Of a DNA stretch of 64,000 nucleotides, positions 41,365-50,323 are shown one piece after another. The notes under the pieces were generated by a model that saw only the letters and a program-made list of their open reading frames with translations, was not told where the DNA came from and ran no database searches. The stretch's first letter is position 1. Each line of letters begins with the position of its first letter. The translations under genes and the position numbers were made by a program. This stretch comes from Limiplasma sp034927815 (lineage in GTDB: Bacteria; Bacillota; Clostridia; Christensenellales; Aristaeellaceae), in assembly GCA_034927815.1 (NCBI GenBank), contig JAYFPK010000026.1, forward strand, positions 1 through 64,000. The letters are read 5' to 3'.

Positions 41365-43050
41365 ATGGCCTTTACACCGACCACGACTTTGACCCCCTAC
41401 ACCTTGCATGGTTTGCTGAAAAAGCACGCGACGGAGCGGCCCGACAATGACTGCGTGGTGGCCCCGGAGTACGGCGTATGCTGGAGCTGGAAGGAGTTTG
41501 ACCGCCTCACGGACGAAATCGCCAAGGGCCTCCACGCCTGGGGTATCCGCAAGGGGGACCATGTGGCGATTTGGGCCACCAACGTGCCCCAGTGGCTGCT
41601 GGTGATGTTCGGCTCCGCCAAGCTGGGGGCCGTGCTGGTGACCGTGAACACCAACTACAAGCAGTTTGAGCTGAACTACTTGCTCACGCAAAGCGACAGC
41701 AAGATGCTGGTGATGATCGGCGGGGTCAAGGGGAACGATTATATCAGCCATATTACGGGCCTGATGCCCTCTTTGCTGACCAAAAACCCCGAGGAGATCG
41801 GGGAGAAGCAGCTGCCCTTTCTCAAGAGCGTGGTGCTCATCGGCGAGGCTCAGGAAAAGCCCATAGGCATGCGGGCCTTTGACGATTTGTTTGAGGCCGC
41901 CCACAGCGTGCCCCAGAGCGTGCTGGAGGAGATCATGGCGGGCCTGGAGACCCACGATACCATCAACATGCAGTATACCAGCGGCACCACGGGCTTCCCC
42001 AAGGGCGTCATGCTCACCCACTACAACATCGCCAACAACGGCCAGTTCATGGGCGATTGCATGAAGTTTACCGACGAGGACCGGCTGCTCATCGTAGTGC
42101 CCCTGTTCCACTGCTTTGGCTGCGTCCTGGGGGTGATGAGCTGCCTGACCCATGGCGCCACCATGGTGCTCATGGAGCGCTACAACCCCGCCAAGGAGAT
42201 GGAGATGCTTGAGGAGCAGCGCTGCACCGCCGTCCACGGAGTCCCCACCATGTTCATCGGCATGCTGGAACACCCGGATTTTGACAAGCACGACTTTTCC
42301 AACTTGCGCACCGGGATCATGGCGGGCAGCCCCTGTCCCATCAAGACCATGAGGGATGTGACCGGGCGGATGCACGTGTCCGAGCTCACCATCACCTACG
42401 GCCAGACGGAATGCTCCCCCGGCATGACCATGAGCCGCACCGACGACCCCCTGGAGCTCCGCTGCACCACCGTGGGCAAGCTGCTGCCCCATACCGAGGG
42501 CAAGATCGTGAACCCCGAAACCGGCCTGGAGGTTCCCCGGGGCACCCCCGGCGAAATCGTCACCCGGGGCTACCATGTAATGAAGGGCTACTACAAAATG
42601 CCCGAGGCCACCCGCCAGGCCATTGACGAGGAGGGCTGGCTCCACACCGGGGACATCGGCACCATGGACGAGGACGGCAACTTCCGTATCACCGGCCGCC
42701 TGAAGGACATGATCATCCGGGGCGGGGAGAACATCTACCCCCGGGAGATCGAGGAGTTCATGTACACCCACCCCGCCATCTCCGACGTCCAGGTGGTGGG
42801 CGTGCCGGACGAGAAGTACGGCGAGGAGGTGTGCGCCTGCGTCATCTTCAAGGAGGGAGCCCAGGCCACTTCCCAGGAGCTGATCGACTTCGTGAAAAAT
42901 GGCCTGAGCCGCTTCAAGTCCCCCCGGTACATCCTCCCCATGGATTCCTTCCCCATGACCGCCAGCGGAAAGATTCAAAAATACAAGCTCCGGGAAACGG
43001 GCGTGGAGAGGCTGGGCTTGCAGTCCACCGCCGAGATCGAGACGGCGTAA
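41365..43050 (+). CDS. AMP-binding acyl-CoA synthetase
   Basis: 561 aa of the ANL superfamily: P-loop A3 YTSGTTGFPKGVML, A5 YGQTECSP, A7 LHTGDIGTMDEDG, A8 hinge and Lys (ITGRLKDMIIRGGENIYPRE) and the catalytic C-terminal Lys in TASGKIQKYKLRE. It forms an acyl-AMP and then an acyl-CoA. Chain length is not readable; the sequence is like the medium-chain or branched-chain FadD/LcfB group. Start ATG 41365 after AAGGAGG. It stands alone behind a T-box leader, a tRNA-controlled arrangement unusual for this enzyme. Confidence 0.93.
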   Translation: MAFTPTTTLTPYTLHGLLKKHATERPDNDCVVAPEYGVCWSWKEFDRLTDEIAKGLHAWGIRKGDHVAIWATNVPQWLLVMFGSAKLGAVLVTVNTNYKQFELNYLLTQSDSKMLVMIGGVKGNDYISHITGLMPSLLTKNPEEIGEKQLPFLKSVVLIGEAQEKPIGMRAFDDLFEAAHSVPQSVLEEIMAGLETHDTINMQYTSGTTGFPKGVMLTHYNIANNGQFMGDCMKFTDEDRLLIVVPLFHCFGCVLGVMSCLTHGATMVLMERYNPAKEMEMLEEQRCTAVHGVPTMFIGMLEHPDFDKHDFSNLRTGIMAGSPCPIKTMRDVTGRMHVSELTITYGQTECSPGMTMSRTDDPLELRCTTVGKLLPHTEGKIVNPETGLEVPRGTPGEIVTRGYHVMKGYYKMPEATRQAIDEEGWLHTGDIGTMDEDGNFRITGRLKDMIIRGGENIYPREIEEFMYTHPAISDVQVVGVPDEKYGEEVCACVIFKEGAQATSQELIDFVKNGLSRFKSPRYILPMDSFPMTASGKIQKYKLRETGVERLGLQSTAEIETA

Positions 43051-43058
43051 GGGGAGAC

Positions 43059-43235
43059 GATCCGGGGCTTCGCCCCGGCCCCGCCAGGGAAGAAGCCCCT
43101 GGACCCGCTTTTGCCCTCCACATAGCGCGGGCAAAAAAATAATGCGATCATACCATTACTGGCGGCGCATAGCGCCGCCAGTAATGGGTTCAGGGCATCG
43201 CCCCGAGCGGGGGCTTGGGGGCTGCCGCCCCCAAA
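43059..43235. repeat. GC-rich palindromic repeats between genes
   Basis: Several hairpins in a row: GGGGCTTCGCCCC near 43068, CCAGGGAAGAAGCCCCTGG near 43085, a GGCGGCGCATAGCGCCGCC arm near 43162, and GGGGGCTGCCGCCCCC near 43217. The same style (GGGGGCAGAGCCCCC) occurs at 31149-31163 in the IS3 tail. They look like a family of short palindromes scattered between genes, and may also act as terminators for the two converging genes. Confidence 0.6.
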
Positions 43236-43240
43236 AACCG

Positions 43241-44587
43241 TCAGTTCCTCAAGCTGTGCAGCGGCGCGGGAATGCGCCCGCCCCGCTGGATAAACTCATC
43301 GTTGTTGCAGCGGTTCACCTGCATCACCGGAGCATAGCCGAACAGGCCGCCGAAATCCACCATGTCCCCCGCCTTCTTCCCCGGGGCGGGAATGATCCGC
43401 ACGGCGGTGGTCTTGTTGTTGACCATGCCGATGGCGGCCTCGTCCGCGATGATCCCCGCGATGGTGTTGGCGGAGGTATCCCCCGGCACCGCGATCATGT
43501 CCAGCCCCACGGAGCAGACGCAGGTCATGGCCTCCAATTTCTCCAGGGTGAGGCAGCCCGCCGCCGCGGCCTCGATCATGCCCACATCCTCGCTGACGGG
43601 GATGAACGCGCCGCTGAGGCCGCCCACATGGCCGCTGGCCATGACGCCGCCCGTCTTCACCATGTCGTTGAGCAAGGCCAAGGCCGCCGTGGTGCCCGGC
43701 GCTCCCGCCATCTCCAGGCCCATCTCGCTGAGGATATAGGCCACGCTGTCCCCCAGGGAGGGGGTAGGGGCCAGGGACAGGTCCACGATGCCAAAGGGTA
43801 CGTCCAACCGCTTCCCGGCCTCCTGGGCCACCAGCTGCCCCACCCGGGTGATCTTGAAGGCAGTGCGCTTGATGGTCTCCGCCACCACGTCAAAGGGCTG
43901 CCCATGGGTTTCCATCAGCGCGCGCTGCACCACCCCGGGCCCGCTGACGCCTACGTTCACCACGCATTCCGGCTCTCCCACCCCATGGAAGGCCCCGGCC
44001 ATGAAGGGGTTGTCCTCCACGGCGTTGGCAAACACCACCAGCTTGGCGCAGCCAAAGCCGTTCTGATCCGCCGTCAGCTCCGCCGTGCGCTTGATGACCC
44101 CGCCCATGGTGCGCACCGCGTCCATGTTGATGCCGGTGCGGGTGCTGGCTACGTTGACGCTGCCGCAAAGCCTCTGGGTTTGGGCAAACACCTGGGGCAT
44201 GGCCTCCAAAAGGGCTTCCTCCGCCCGGGTGGCTCCCTTGTGCATCAGGGCGCTAAAGCCGCCGATGAAGTTCACCCCCACCTCCTGGGCCGCCTTGTCC
44301 AGCGCCAGGGCGATGGCCATGGGATCGTCCCCGCAGATCAGCCCCACAGGCGTGACGCTGATGCGCTTGTTGACGATGGGAACGCCCAACTCCCCCTCCA
44401 GGTCGCAGCCTACCTTCACCAGGTCCCGGGCCAGCCTGCGCACCTTTTCATAAACCCTCTCGGCGGTGCGGGCATCCGCGCCTTCCTTGCAGTCCAGCAG
44501 GTTCATGCCCATGGTCACGGTGCGGATATCAAAATGCTCCTCATGAACCATGCGGATGGTTTGCAGAATTTCATTGATTTCAAGCAT
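43241..44587 (-). CDS. PFL family protein (UPF0210/DUF711)
   Basis: 448 aa, the full length of UPF0210. Family blocks are the N-terminal ILQTIRMVHEEHFDIRTVTM and GMNLLDC, then NKRISVTPVGLICG, FIGGFSALMHKGAT, VVNVGVSGPGVV and GGRIPAPLHSLRN. A glycyl-radical-like fold has been noted for the family, but the reaction is not established. It follows the ACT-domain gene by 12 bases. That pairing (UPF0237 then UPF0210) is conserved in many Firmicutes and suggests control of the enzyme by an amino acid. Confidence 0.93.
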   Translation of the reverse strand: MLEINEILQTIRMVHEEHFDIRTVTMGMNLLDCKEGADARTAERVYEKVRRLARDLVKVGCDLEGELGVPIVNKRISVTPVGLICGDDPMAIALALDKAAQEVGVNFIGGFSALMHKGATRAEEALLEAMPQVFAQTQRLCGSVNVASTRTGINMDAVRTMGGVIKRTAELTADQNGFGCAKLVVFANAVEDNPFMAGAFHGVGEPECVVNVGVSGPGVVQRALMETHGQPFDVVAETIKRTAFKITRVGQLVAQEAGKRLDVPFGIVDLSLAPTPSLGDSVAYILSEMGLEMAGAPGTTAALALLNDMVKTGGVMASGHVGGLSGAFIPVSEDVGMIEAAAAGCLTLEKLEAMTCVCSVGLDMIAVPGDTSANTIAGIIADEAAIGMVNNKTTAVRIIPAPGKKAGDMVDFGGLFGYAPVMQVNRCNNDEFIQRGGRIPAPLHSLRN

Positions 44588-44599
44588 CCACAGCCCTCC

Positions 44600-44872
44600 T
44601 CACACCCGGTGCATGGCGTCGAAAAGCTCCGCCCGCTGAATTTGCACCACCACGCCCATGGCCTCCCCCGCCTGGGTCAGGGCCGCCGCGATGTCCGAAA
44701 ATCCGTGGGCGGCGTTGGAAATGTCCACCATCATCATCATGGTGAAGTACCCTCCCAAAATGGTTTGGGAGATCTCCAGAATATTGATGTTCTGCTCAAA
44801 GAGGGATGTGCTGACCTTGGCAATGATTCCGGGGCGATCCACCCCCATGACCGATACCAGCGCCTTTTGCAT
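44600..44872 (-). CDS. ACT domain protein (UPF0237)
   Basis: 90 aa. A single ACT domain: KALVSVMGVDRPGIIAKVST, NINILEISQTILGGYFTMMM, VDISN. Start ATG 44872 is preceded by GGGAGGAACGCCC. ACT domains bind small ligands such as amino acids. It is co-transcribed with the UPF0210 protein and divergent from the pyridoxal kinase-like gene. Confidence 0.93.
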   Translation of the reverse strand: MQKALVSVMGVDRPGIIAKVSTSLFEQNINILEISQTILGGYFTMMMMVDISNAAHGFSDIAAALTQAGEAMGVVVQIQRAELFDAMHRV

Positions 44873-45019
44873 GGGCGTTCCTCCCAACCCGGCCATGAGC
44901 CGGGTTTGTGTTTCCTCCCCACCATAGCGCGGCGGTTCTGGTTTGTCAATGGCGCTCTTGCGTTTTTTTCGCTTTTGTGTATCATGGTAAAAAGGAAGAA
45001 ACAGACGGAGGCGGCATCC

Positions 45020-45886
45020 ATGCAAAAACGGGTCCTGGCGGTCCACGATATCTCCTGCGTAGGGCGGTGCTCCCTGACAGTGGCCCTCCCCATCCTCTCC
45101 GCCGCCGGCATCAACACCTCCATCATCCCCACCGCCTTGCTCAGCACCCACACCGGGGAGTTTACCGGCTACACCCACCTGGATTTAAGCGATCAGCTCT
45201 TGCCCATCGCCCGGCATATAGCCACCTTGGGGCTGGCCTTTGACGCCCTGTATACCGGGTATCTGGCTTCCAGCCAGCAGGTGCGGCAGGTGCTGGAGAT
45301 CGTCGACCTGCTCATCGGCCCCCAGACCCATCTGTTTGTGGACCCGGCCTTTGCGGACCACGGCAAGCTCTATTCCCTCCTGGACGATACCATGCCCTCC
45401 CAGATGCGCCGCCTCTGCGCCCGGGCCCACACCATTGTGCCCAACCTGACCGAGGCCGCCTTTTTGCTGGACGAGCCCTACCCCGGGGAGTCCTATTCCC
45501 CCGCCTATGTGAGCCGCCTGGCCAGGTCCCTGTGCTCCATGGGGCCCGAGAACGTCATCATCACCGACGTTTCCTTTGACCCCAAGGAAACCGGCATCGT
45601 CATGTACCAGCGGGGCATGGGCGAGCCCCTCTTCTCCTTTACAAAGCGCTACCAGGGTCCCTTCCATGGCACAGGGGACGTTTTCGCCAGCTTTTTGCTG
45701 GGGGCCCTGCTGCGGGGCAAATCCCTCCTGTCCGCGGTGCGGCTGGCCCTCTCCCTGACCCATGACAGCATCCTTGTGACCCTGGAGGAGGAGCAGCCCT
45801 TGCGCTATGGGGTGCAGTTTGAGCGGATGACCCCCAAGTTCTTACAGGCGTTGGGGCTGCAAAGCCCTCTTGAATCCGAGTCCTGA
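45020..45886 (+). CDS. Pyridoxal/pyridoxamine kinase-like protein (PfkB-type)
   Basis: 288 aa of the ribokinase superfamily, nearest PdxY/PdxK: VLAVHDISCVGRCSLTVALP at the N-terminus, IPTALLSTHTGEFTGYTH, DPAFADHGKLY, NLTEAAFLLDEPY and the ATP/anion-hole motif GPFHGTGDVFASFLLGALL with the catalytic Asp. It would phosphorylate pyridoxal or an analogue such as hydroxymethylpyrimidine. Start ATG 45020 after CGGAGG. Confidence 0.88.
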   Translation: MQKRVLAVHDISCVGRCSLTVALPILSAAGINTSIIPTALLSTHTGEFTGYTHLDLSDQLLPIARHIATLGLAFDALYTGYLASSQQVRQVLEIVDLLIGPQTHLFVDPAFADHGKLYSLLDDTMPSQMRRLCARAHTIVPNLTEAAFLLDEPYPGESYSPAYVSRLARSLCSMGPENVIITDVSFDPKETGIVMYQRGMGEPLFSFTKRYQGPFHGTGDVFASFLLGALLRGKSLLSAVRLALSLTHDSILVTLEEEQPLRYGVQFERMTPKFLQALGLQSPLESES

Positions 45887-45912
45887 CGGACCGCTTGTCC
45901 AGGAGGTGCCCC

Positions 45913-46617
45913 ATGGAAGCCGATCTGGATATCTCCTTGCATTTCATTCAAAGGGGGACGGCGGGCTTTCCGCTGATCCTGCTCCATGGCAACGGCGAAA
46001 GCGGGGCCTATTTTGAGCGCCAGATGGAGGCCTTTGCCCGGCACGCCCGGGTCATTGCCGTGGACACCCGGGGCCATGGGGAAAGCCCCAGGGGAAGCAA
46101 GCCCTTTACCCTTGCCCAGTTTGCGGAGGACCTGCGGGCCTTCATGGACCGGCAGGGCATTGACCGGGCGGACCTGCTGGGCTTCAGCGACGGGGGCAAC
46201 ATCGCGCTGCTCTTTGCCCTGCGCTACCCCCACCGGGTGGGCAAGCTGGTGCTCAACGGCGCGAACCTGCGGCCCAGCGGGGTGCGCCCGCTCTTTCAGC
46301 TGCCCCTATGCCTGCACTATGGGCTTGTCTGCCTCCTCTCCCCCTTGCGGCCCGGCCTTGCGCCCCAAAAGGAGCTGCTGCGCCTGATGGTGCGGGAGCC
46401 CCGCATCCCCACCTCCGCGCTGCACGGGGTTACGGCCCCCGCCTTGGTGATCGCGGGGGAAAAGGACCTGATCCGTTCCGGGCACACCCGGGCCATCGCC
46501 AAGGCCTTGCCCAAGGGGGTCCTTTGCTTCCTGCCCGGGGACCACTTCATCGCCTACAAAAACCCCAAGGCCTTTAACCGGATGGTGGGCAAATTCCTGT
46601 GGGGCCAGGAGGCCTGA
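45913..46617 (+). CDS. Alpha/beta hydrolase
   Basis: 234 aa. LILLHGNGESGAYFERQMEA (oxyanion region), DTRGHGESPRG, nucleophile elbow LLGFSDGGNIALLFALRYP, late acid in VIAGEKDLI and His in LPGDHFIAYKNP. It belongs to the esterase/C-C hydrolase-like group. AGGAGG lies five bases before ATG 45913. It follows the kinase gene by 26 bases and may share its transcript, which ends at the terminator at 46653. Confidence 0.88.
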   Translation: MEADLDISLHFIQRGTAGFPLILLHGNGESGAYFERQMEAFARHARVIAVDTRGHGESPRGSKPFTLAQFAEDLRAFMDRQGIDRADLLGFSDGGNIALLFALRYPHRVGKLVLNGANLRPSGVRPLFQLPLCLHYGLVCLLSPLRPGLAPQKELLRLMVREPRIPTSALHGVTAPALVIAGEKDLIRSGHTRAIAKALPKGVLCFLPGDHFIAYKNPKAFNRMVGKFLWGQEA

Positions 46618-46652
46618 CCGCCGCCACAGCGGCGGTACCCACGCGCAGATAC

Positions 46653-46682
46653 AAAGCCGCCGGCCATCACCGGCGGCTTTTT
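46653..46682 (+). terminator. Terminator of the kinase-hydrolase unit
   Basis: AAAGCCGCCGG at 46653-46663 pairs exactly with CCGGCGGCTTT at 46670-46680, and more T follow. Confidence 0.9.
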
Positions 46683-46767
46683 CATGGGCCCTTTGCCATC
46701 CCTTTGGCGGCATCCCCCCGCCCTTTCCAGCCGTCCCGCCGTGGCGGGCATGCCTGAAAGGGCCTCT

Positions 46768-47799
46768 TTATTGAAACAGCAGAGCCACCTTGATTCCCTC
46801 CTTGCTTCGGACCAGCTCAAACCCCTTTTCATACTCCTGGATGGGCAGCCGGTGGGTCACCAGGGCGTCCAGGTCCAAGAGGCCGGAACCCGCGGCCTCC
46901 AGAATCTTCTCATGGGCCGCTCCCTCCTTGGCGTGGATGGGAAACTGCATGAAGCGGATGCCGAAGTTGCGCATCCCCGCCAGAGGCAAAGTCAGCACGT
47001 CCCCGGAATGAAGGCCGTAGACCGCCATGACGCCGTCCGGGGCAAGCAAGGGCAGCCCTTGGGCCAAAGTCTGGTTGGTGCCGATGGTGTCGATATAAAA
47101 CTGCGCCCTTTTCCCGCAATTCCTCCGAAGCAGCTCCATCTCCCCGGGATTCCGGTGGTTGTACACGGCGCTGGCCCCCATGGACAGGGCCTTGCCCATG
47201 GTTCTTTCGTTTTCCCCGATGATGTGCAGCTCCTTGGCCTGAAACAGCCTGGCGACGCCCGCCATGCACAGCGCCACGGGGCCGTCCCCCACCAGCGCCA
47301 GCGCGTCCCCCGGCTGCACCCCCAGCCGGGCAAAGGCGCTGTAAGTTTCTTTATAGGTGATGGCCATGGCGGCTTGGACCGGGGTGAACCCCTTGGGGAA
47401 GACCCCTTGCATGCACCCGATGGTATACCGGTCCGCCTCGGGCGCATGGTCCTCCACCATGGCCCGGTAGTCGGTCACCAGGCCGTATTCGGAAAACCCG
47501 CCCCAGCCGCAGCCATACTTTTCATTCTTGCGCACAATGGAGCGGACCACCAAATCCCCTTCCCGGTAATGGCGCGCCTTGGCCCCGCGACGCACCACAT
47601 ACCCGGCGGACTCATGCCCCAGCATCACCGGGTAGTCCCCCACCTCCGCAAGGGCGCCCCGGATGATCTCCTGGTCCGTTCCATTGCAAATGATGCAGCA
47701 CGCGTTTTGGACCAACGCGTCATACTCCCCCACTTCCGGCATGGGAATATCCTCCGCCAGCAAAAGCGCCCGCTCCCGGGTGACCACCAAACCGCGCAT
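46768..47799 (-). CDS. Medium-chain (zinc-type) alcohol dehydrogenase
   Basis: 343 aa. CNGTDQEIIRG with the zinc Cys, MLGHESAGYVV with the His-Glu pair of the catalytic site, and the Rossmann motif LALVGDGPVALCMAG. The four-cysteine structural zinc lobe is absent. It probably oxidises a polyol or sugar alcohol. Start ATG 47799 after GGGAGGG. It is divergent from the ABC sugar-uptake operon, and a copy of the shared operator lies in its promoter region, so I place it in the same regulon. Confidence 0.85.
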   Translation of the reverse strand: MRGLVVTRERALLLAEDIPMPEVGEYDALVQNACCIICNGTDQEIIRGALAEVGDYPVMLGHESAGYVVRRGAKARHYREGDLVVRSIVRKNEKYGCGWGGFSEYGLVTDYRAMVEDHAPEADRYTIGCMQGVFPKGFTPVQAAMAITYKETYSAFARLGVQPGDALALVGDGPVALCMAGVARLFQAKELHIIGENERTMGKALSMGASAVYNHRNPGEMELLRRNCGKRAQFYIDTIGTNQTLAQGLPLLAPDGVMAVYGLHSGDVLTLPLAGMRNFGIRFMQFPIHAKEGAAHEKILEAAGSGLLDLDALVTHRLPIQEYEKGFELVRSKEGIKVALLFQ

Positions 47800-47843
47800 C
47801 AAGGTCCCTCCCTTCTTCTTCTGGCATACAGTATAGCACAAAA

Positions 47844-47890
47844 TGTCGATCATCTTCATAAACAAAATAAAAACATGAAAATAATCTACA
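47844..47890. promoter_or_regulatory. Two operator copies, ADH / ABC divergent region
   Basis: TGTCGATCATCTTCAT at 47844-47859 (plus) and TGTAGATTATTTTCAT at 47890-47875 (minus). Both match the motif also present twice at 53693-53740. The first overlaps the spacer and -35 region of a weak minus-strand promoter for the dehydrogenase (TATACT at 47835-47830). The second ends seven bases before the -35 box of the ABC operon. An RpiR-family protein encoded at 52775 is the likely binder. Confidence 0.6.
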
Positions 47891-47897
47891 AAATGTC

Positions 47898-47926
47898 TTG
47901 CAATGGAAAGATGATGCTGCTATACT
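47898..47926 (+). promoter_or_regulatory. Promoter of the ABC uptake operon
   Basis: TTGCAA at 47898-47903, a 17-base spacer, TATACT at 47921-47926, about 100 bases upstream of the binding-protein gene. Confidence 0.75.
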
Positions 47927-48028
47927 CAAACCACAATGGAAACGGGCTGGCCTTACGCGCGACCGCTTCCTTAAAACACACCGGCCATGCCCGTTTCAAC
48001 ACGATCCGAATGAAAAGGAGGATACCCA

Positions 48029-49327
48029 ATGAAACGCTTGTTTGCCATGCTCCTCACCGCGCTGCTGCTGGTATCCGCCCTGGGCGTCAGCGCCCTGGCG
48101 GAAGAAAACCAGACCCGAAGCATCACCATTGCCGTGCAGTCCCACACCGCCCTGACAGCCCTCTCCGAGCTCTTTTCCCAGTTTACCGAGGAAACCGGGA
48201 TCATCGTGATCATGGACCAATCCCCCCAGGACCAGCTGAGCCAAAAGATCCTGCTGGATCTCTCCTCCGGCACCGGGGCCTATGACATCATCGGCATCCA
48301 CGAGATTTGGCTGGGCAGCTACGCGGACTCCGGCTGGCTCGCCCCCCTGGACGATTACATCAAGGCGGCCCAGGAAGCGGATCCCGAAGGGTTTGATTAC
48401 GACGACTTCGCCTCCCCCGCCGCCTTCAACTACAAGGGCGTGCAGTACGGCCTGCCCCTGTACAATGAGACCCACATGATGTTCTACAACACGGAGATCT
48501 TCCAGGAGGCGGGGCTGGAGCGCGTCCCTGAAACCTGGTCCGAATTGGTGGAATACGCCAAGACCATTGAGGAAAAAACCGGGAAGACCGGCATCGCCAT
48601 GCGGGGCATCGCGGACAACCGCGCCATCATCTACACCTGGAACATCTTCGCTTACAGCAACGGCTGGAAGGGCTGGTTCGACGAGGACATGAACCCGCAG
48701 TTCGACGCCCCGGAAGCCATTGAGGCCGCCGAGTTCTATGCCAAGCTGCTCAACGACTACGGCCCTGATGGCGTAGCCGGGTACAACTGGCCCGACGTAC
48801 AGACCCTGATGCAGCAAGGCATGGTGGGCATCATCATCGACGCCAGCAACTTCGGCGCCCGCCTGGAGAACCCCGAAACCTCCACCATCAACGGCAAGGT
48901 TGGCTACGCCTTGGTGCCCAAGGCCGACAAGACCGGCGTGGCGGCCCCCGGCATCCTGGGCTATGGCATGTACATCCCCGCCTCCTCCAAAAACAAGGAC
49001 GCGGCCTGGGAGTTCCTGAATTGGGCCACCAGCAAAAAGATCCAGCTGGAAACCGCGCTGATCGGCACCCGGGAGGACGTGACCCGCAAGTCCGTCATCG
49101 CCCAGCCCGAATACCAGGCCAAGTATAATATCTCCAACTATTTGCAGGTGAAGGCGGACTCCTTCGCCATCGGCGTGAAGCACTACCCCACCATCGTTCC
49201 CTTCCAGGAGGTATCCTCCGAGGTATCCGTGGCCCTGAACTCCATCCTCACCGGCGGCGACGCCAAGACCTTGATGACCGAGTTGAACGCCAAGGTGAAG
49301 CAAATCATGGAAGAAAACGGCTTCTAA
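48029..49327 (+). CDS. Extracellular solute-binding protein, sugar ABC transporter
   Basis: 432 aa. Signal peptide residues 1-24 (LFAMLLTALLLVSALGVSAL) without a lipobox Cys. The body is of the family 1 (MalE/UgpB-like) kind: ITIAVQSHTALTALSELFSQF, YDIIGIHEIWLGSYADSGWL, GLPLYNETHMMFYNTEIFQE, and GMYIPASSKNKDAAWEFLNW. It should deliver a sugar, polyol or glycoside to the permeases encoded directly downstream. AAAGGAGG precedes the ATG. The absence of a lipobox is odd for a monoderm; it may rely on an uncleaved anchor. Confidence 0.9.
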   Translation: MKRLFAMLLTALLLVSALGVSALAEENQTRSITIAVQSHTALTALSELFSQFTEETGIIVIMDQSPQDQLSQKILLDLSSGTGAYDIIGIHEIWLGSYADSGWLAPLDDYIKAAQEADPEGFDYDDFASPAAFNYKGVQYGLPLYNETHMMFYNTEIFQEAGLERVPETWSELVEYAKTIEEKTGKTGIAMRGIADNRAIIYTWNIFAYSNGWKGWFDEDMNPQFDAPEAIEAAEFYAKLLNDYGPDGVAGYNWPDVQTLMQQGMVGIIIDASNFGARLENPETSTINGKVGYALVPKADKTGVAAPGILGYGMYIPASSKNKDAAWEFLNWATSKKIQLETALIGTREDVTRKSVIAQPEYQAKYNISNYLQVKADSFAIGVKHYPTIVPFQEVSSEVSVALNSILTGGDAKTLMTELNAKVKQIMEENGF

Positions 49328-49432
49328 GCCCCCTTTCCTCAAAGCGCGGAGGGATGAGATGACCTTTCGTCTCATCTCTCCTGTTTTGAGGAGGGCCCTT
49401 TGCCAACGGCATCATCCAGAAAGGAGACCCTT

Positions 49433-50311
49433 ATGGAACGAACACAGCGGCGGGACCGTTCCGCCCTTGTTGCGATGCTCGCCCCCTCGGTGATCTTTTT
49501 ATTCCTGATCACCGCCGTTCCCCTCGGCTATGTGCTGTATTCCAGCTTTTCCAACTGGGTATTGACCAAATCTCCCTATCCGCGCTTATCGGGGTTTGGA
49601 AACTACGTGAAGATGTTTGCGGACCCCTACTTTTATAATTCCCTCAAGGTTACGGCGATTTTCACCGTGGGCAGCCTGATCCTGGAGATCGTGCTGGGCA
49701 CGCTGATCGCCCTGCTGCTCTTTCGCAAGTTTCGCGGCCGCGGAATTTTGCGCAGCTTCATCCTGATTCCCATGATGATCACCCCCGCCGTGATCGGCTT
49801 GATCTGGAGGATCATGTTGAACTCGGACTTTGGGATCATCAGCTATATTTTGACCTCCTTTGGCGTGGACGCGCCCTCCTGGCTGGCGGACACCGCCACG
49901 GCGCTGCCCTGCCTGATCGCGGTGGACGTTTGGGAATGGACGCCCTTTGTGGCCCTTTCCGTGCTGGCGGCCCTTCAAACCCGCTCCCAGGATCAGATCG
50001 AAAGCGCCCTCATCGACGGGGCGGGGCCGCTGAAGGTGTTCCGCTACATCACCTTCCCCCACATCCAGCCCATTTTGTTCATCGCCTCCAGCTTCCGGAT
50101 GGGGGCGCTGCTGCGGTGGTTTGATACCATCTACGTGATGACGGCGGGAGGACCCGGGCGCTCCACCCAAAACTTGCCCATGTACATCTACCAAACGGGC
50201 TTTTATTACCTGAACATGGGCTATTCCGCCACCATCGCGGTGTTTTTGCTGGCGCTGACCATCGCCGTGACCTATCTTTTCGTCCGCCAATCCAAAATCA
50301 CCGAGGCATAG
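49433..50311 (+). CDS. Sugar ABC transporter permease, MalF type
   Basis: 292 aa with six membrane helices (first LVAMLAPSVIFLFLITAVPL). The EAA loop reads ESALIDGAGPLKVFRYITFP. It pairs with the MalG-type permease 12 bases downstream to form the channel. Start ATG 49433 after AAAGGAG. Confidence 0.94.
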   Translation: MERTQRRDRSALVAMLAPSVIFLFLITAVPLGYVLYSSFSNWVLTKSPYPRLSGFGNYVKMFADPYFYNSLKVTAIFTVGSLILEIVLGTLIALLLFRKFRGRGILRSFILIPMMITPAVIGLIWRIMLNSDFGIISYILTSFGVDAPSWLADTATALPCLIAVDVWEWTPFVALSVLAALQTRSQDQIESALIDGAGPLKVFRYITFPHIQPILFIASSFRMGALLRWFDTIYVMTAGGPGRSTQNLPMYIYQTGFYYLNMGYSATIAVFLLALTIAVTYLFVRQSKITEA

Positions 50312-50323
50312 GAGGAGAAAAAC

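Noticed and set aside
41140..43134. Minus-strand frame of 664 codons
   Set aside because: Antisense to the acyl-CoA synthetase; it exists because high GC removes stops in the opposite frame. The sequence is rich in His, Gly and Val without any motif.
43142..45886. Plus-strand frame of 914 codons
   Set aside because: Most of it is antisense to UPF0210 and the ACT gene and has low-complexity His/Gly/Ala composition. Only the end from 45020, which has its own binding site and start, is a real gene.
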